8,219 nt of DNA, taken from positions 1-8,219 of the forward strand of contig CAYYYG010000044.1 of assembly GCA_964476135.1 (NCBI GenBank), written 5' to 3'. Of the stretch, positions 5,961-8,219 are shown in pieces. Origin of the DNA: CAYYYG01 sp964476135 (GTDB taxonomy: Bacteria; Patescibacteriota; Microgenomatia; UBA1406; GWC2-37-13). The position numbers were made by a program, and so were the translations under genes. Positions within the stretch are counted from its first letter, which is position 1, and every line of letters starts with the position of its first letter. Under the pieces are notes generated by a model, which saw nothing but the letters and a program-made list of their open reading frames with translations, did no database searches and was not told the DNA's origin.

Positions 5961-7158
5961 GTGTTGTGCGGATGGTCCGATAGACCACTTCTAATTCTCT
6001 CGATATCGCGCTCCAGCTATAGGAAGATTGGGCAAGCTCATAGGCGTTTTTTCTTATCGGTTCATATAGGTTGCTGTTGCTGAGCATGCTTGCGATACCG
6101 TCGACAAATTCTTCCGGTGATTCCGCCATAAGAGCATTAACTAGATTTTCCATACCTAGTCTTTTTGCCCCGATGGGAGTGGAAACAACTGGCAGTCCAG
6201 CTGCCATCGCAGCTAATATCTTTAGGTTTGTCCCACCCGGGCCAAATACGGGGGCGATAAACAATGTTGCCTTGTGATATAAACTTTGAACCGTATTTGT
6301 ATCGTCGGGAGCAATGTCGATTATCTTTATGTTTTCGTTTTCAAATGAGCTTAAGCGCTGCTTTGCATTTTGACCTGCTATTACTATTTGAGCGTCAGGG
6401 ACCTTATTTCTAAGCACAGGATAAATTTTTTGCAATAAAAACTCGGCTGCCTCAGTATTTTGTAGCCAGAAAAAATTTCCGATAAACAGAAGCTCGGGCC
6501 TATTTAAATTTTTAGGTTCCAGCCTATTCACAAACATTTCGTCACCAGCTCCATTAGGTATCACAGCCGGCATTATTTCAGGAACTAATCGCTGAATCGT
6601 TCGTTTGTCAAATTTTGAAACCGTAGCGACTGCAGTTGCCTTTTTCCAGTAGAATAATTCCCAGTGTTTCAGCTTTAAGACATCAAGGTAAAATGCCGGA
6701 CGCAACCAACGGCGAAGTGAAGAGATAAAATGTTGATAAACCTTGAATTCTATCGTCTGCTCAACAAGAAGGATCGGGACGTCAGTTTGTGGAATATGCG
6801 GCATTATATAGAAGGTTTCTGCGTGGATAACATCAAATTTTTCATTAGCCAATAATTCTTCCACTTTTTCCCGTGCTTCCACCGAGTAATTTCTGACGAT
6901 GAGAAACGGCAAAAGTGAAAATATAGATTTCAGAACGTTTCCAATCTGCCATGGTTTTTCCGCTCTTTTACATAAATATATGTCCTTGCAGTAGGATTTT
7001 AGATGCGAAGCGTATTTTTTTTCTTTTTCATTTTTGTAGAGTGCTATTAATGTTATGGAATGATTCTTACTTAGATATTTAAGCAGATTTAGCGTCCTTA
7101 TTTGTCCACCTGAAGCCGGTGGATACGGAAGATAAGGAGTAAGCATGAGAATTTTCAT
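5944..7158 (-). CDS. GT4-type glycosyltransferase (PF13692-like donor domain) lacking both EX7E glutamates
   Basis: This 404-residue GT-B protein belongs to the group that opens with MKILMLTPYLPYPPASGGQ, where the Pro-rich, Gly-Gly loop forms part of the acceptor/donor cleft. Later marks are FDVIHAE (108-114), a helix-loop around ATVSKFDKRT (178-187), VIPNGAGDEMF (199-209), the donor-domain opening LLFIGNFFWLQN (223-234), PDAQIVIAGQNA (254-265), and FGPGGTNLKILAAMAAGLPV (305-324). In relatives I recall, the last stretch reads KILEAMA. Here the Glu position is Ala316 (codon complement 6211-6213) and the first EX7E position is Gly308. The reading frame is otherwise intact, so this is either a divergent enzyme or one with weakened catalysis. 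The hydrophobic stretch IFSLLPFLIV (79-88) may be a membrane contact. The ATG at 7158 lies 8 bases after the GT39 stop, with no clear Shine-Dalgarno. The gene ends in TGA, which supports the standard stop assignment. The sugar transferred is unknown. Confidence 0.93.
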   Translation of the reverse strand: MKILMLTPYLPYPPASGGQIRTLNLLKYLSKNHSITLIALYKNEKEKKYASHLKSYCKDIYLCKRAEKPWQIGNVLKSIFSLLPFLIVRNYSVEAREKVEELLANEKFDVIHAETFYIMPHIPQTDVPILLVEQTIEFKVYQHFISSLRRWLRPAFYLDVLKLKHWELFYWKKATAVATVSKFDKRTIQRLVPEIMPAVIPNGAGDEMFVNRLEPKNLNRPELLFIGNFFWLQNTEAAEFLLQKIYPVLRNKVPDAQIVIAGQNAKQRLSSFENENIKIIDIAPDDTNTVQSLYHKATLFIAPVFGPGGTNLKILAAMAAGLPVVSTPIGAKRLGMENLVNALMAESPEEFVDGIASMLSNSNLYEPIRKNAYELAQSSYSWSAISRELEVVYRTIRTTHAYRN

Positions 7159-7166
7159 TGTGGTTA

Positions 7167-8219
7167 CTATAACTTAAACAAAGCAAAAACATCGCCGCGA
7201 GTATTTTCGAAAACAACTCTATCTTTATAATAATCCTGTTCTTTCAGTATGGCGATTTCTTCGCGGTTCTGGGTTACGTAATAAGAATAGCCGAGATTTT
7301 TTAGCTCTTCAAGGGGCTTGTATTTTGAAGGCGCACCCCGCCGGTCCGAGAGGTACAGAAGGGTCGTATCGCCCAATCGGTCGGTCACTATCAGGTCGTT
7401 TTTATTGGTAAGAGAGGTTATGACTCTTGCGATTTGTACGAGGTCGTTTGGCACACGGTAGAATTCCTGAACTCTGTACCATGAAAAAAGCAGAGCTGCG
7501 AGGGTTGTGACTCCGCATATTGTCCACATTATGAACTGATTGACAAATAACTGCTTATTTTCTTTTACAAAAGCAACTCCACGACCAACGGCGATCGCAA
7601 TAGCCGGTAAAATTAATGTTTGGTAGTATTCATGTTGTACGTTACCACCCTGAAACGTAAAAAGATATGCTCCCGCGGATAAAAGCATGCTTATAAACCA
7701 GATATTTTTTTGTTTCTTTAAGATTCCGAGTACCAGAAAAAACGTCAAATAACCGCCAAGCACGATATTCGTTAAACGTTCATAAAAAATCCACCGGAAA
7801 AACGCTGGCTTGAAAAAGATATTTTTCATACCTTCATATGTGTTTACGCTGGTAATCAACCAGTCGCTTGCGGGGATTCCTTCAGGGTAACTGCGAATAT
7901 AAAGTCGCCACGCTATAAGTGGTGCAAATCCTAAGATGAAGTAAAGATAAAATGGCAGTTTTAAGAAGATGGATTTTCTGTATTTCTTAAAAAAAACACC
8001 AGCGAGCGCAATTGCATAAAAAATGACTGGCGGTTTTGCCAGTAATCCTAATCCAAAAAAGAGGAAGGATAAAATATACAAGATGATAATCTTAAATTTA
8101 GAGGTTGATTTTGTGGCCAGATATAATGATAGAATAGATAGCAAGGTAAATGAGAGTGCAGTTGTTTCTGGTAAAACTGTTCTTGAAAAAAATACGAAAA
8201 ATGGAAATATAGCGTATGT
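7167..8219 (-). CDS. Polytopic GT39/ArnT-like glycosyltransferase, 5' end beyond the right edge
   Basis: The frame stays open to the right window edge, so the TTG at 8144 is an internal Leu, not the start. The 350 visible residues are the C-terminal part of a polytopic membrane enzyme of the dolichyl/polyprenyl-phosphate-sugar glycosyltransferase class (PMT/ArnT clan). The first visible residues carry SRTVLPE (12-18), like the Arg/Pro-Glu motif after the first extracytoplasmic loop of this class. Hydrophobic segments follow at roughly 39-60, 61-80, 86-106, 154-168, 172-188, 201-217 and 229-247. QHEYYQTLILP (195-205) matches the usual His/Tyr element before the later helices. A soluble domain of ~90 residues (256-350) ends the protein. 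The catalytic acidic residues of the first loop would be off-window. Such enzymes transfer a sugar from a polyprenyl-phosphate donor on the outer membrane face. The gene ends in TAG 8 bases before the next glycosyltransferase. The substrate is not deducible; lipid, glycan or protein acceptors are all possible. Confidence 0.9.
   Translation of the reverse strand, partial: TYAIFPFFVFFSRTVLPETTALSFTLLSILSLYLATKSTSKFKIIILYILSFLFFGLGLLAKPPVIFYAIALAGVFFKKYRKSIFLKLPFYLYFILGFAPLIAWRLYIRSYPEGIPASDWLITSVNTYEGMKNIFFKPAFFRWIFYERLTNIVLGGYLTFFLVLGILKKQKNIWFISMLLSAGAYLFTFQGGNVQHEYYQTLILPAIAIAVGRGVAFVKENKQLFVNQFIMWTICGVTTLAALLFSWYRVQEFYRVPNDLVQIARVITSLTNKNDLIVTDRLGDTTLLYLSDRRGAPSKYKPLEELKNLGYSYYVTQNREEIAILKEQDYYKDRVVFENTRGDVFALFKL

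Larger units (their letters stand above)
2261..8219 (-). other. Six-gene surface glycan operon with chained start/stop overlaps
   Basis: Six genes run in the same direction: GT39 (partial), three GT4 genes, the four-helix membrane protein and FemAB. Successive junctions are an 8-base gap (7159-7166) and overlaps of 17 (5944-5960), 14 (4854-4867), 8 (3731-3738) and 16 bases (3241-3256). There is no room for internal intergenic promoters or terminators, so one polycistronic message is the simplest reading. The promoter lies to the right of the window. Confidence 0.85.

Noticed and set aside
8142..8144. TTG as the start of the GT39 gene
   Set aside because: The frame stays open to base 8219 and the 25 extra residues include the family-like SRTVLPE motif, so the true start is off-window.

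Overview
The window is almost entirely protein-coding: only about 8 bases (7159-7166) lie outside a gene. It holds two convergent transcription units. One is the 3' part of a lon protease gene on the + strand. The other is a six-gene block on the - strand that looks like a cell-surface glycan assembly operon. I see no rRNA, tRNA, insertion sequence, CRISPR array, phage gene or attachment site, and no gene-free stretch longer than a few bases.

The sequence suggests a candidate phyla radiation bacterium (Patescibacteria, perhaps the Microgenomates side). The basis is extreme gene packing with nested start/stop overlaps, moderate-to-low GC with many A and T homopolymers, a lone FemX-sized FemAB transferase with the N-terminal motif HPLQSWEWGEAK, and GT4/GT39 genes typical of genomes that devote much of a small coding capacity to surface sugars. 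This placement comes from recognition, not a search, so it is tentative. TGA serves as a stop (gene ending at 5944), so there is no sign of the TGA-to-glycine code of Gracilibacteria/SR1.

Layout: bases 2-2260 (+) encode LonA, lacking roughly 55-65 N-terminal residues beyond the left edge. At 2260/2261 its stop codon abuts the stop codon of the opposing operon with no base between. Reading the operon in its own direction (right to left), the genes are: a polytopic GT39/ArnT-like glycosyltransferase (8219-7167, 5' end missing); a GT4 glycosyltransferase with both EX7E glutamates replaced (7158-5944); two related GT4 glycosyltransferases (5960-4854 and 4867-3731); a small four-helix membrane protein of no known function with a His cluster (3738-3241); and a FemAB-type aminoacyl transferase (3256-2261). 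The first pair are separated by 8 bases and the other four junctions overlap by 17, 14, 8 and 16 bases, so these genes are almost certainly co-transcribed and probably translationally coupled.

Together the operon plausibly builds an oligosaccharide. The GT4 enzymes would add sugars from nucleotide-sugar donors in the cytoplasm, the GT39 enzyme would add one from a polyprenyl-phosphate donor on the outer face, and the FemAB enzyme would attach an amino acid to a peptidoglycan precursor or another amine acceptor. No priming glycosyltransferase, flippase, polymerase or regulator is visible; these may lie beyond the right edge. The best candidate for undescribed biology is the 165-residue membrane protein, whose His cluster and Asp-Glu motif are predicted to sit on the same outer membrane face.
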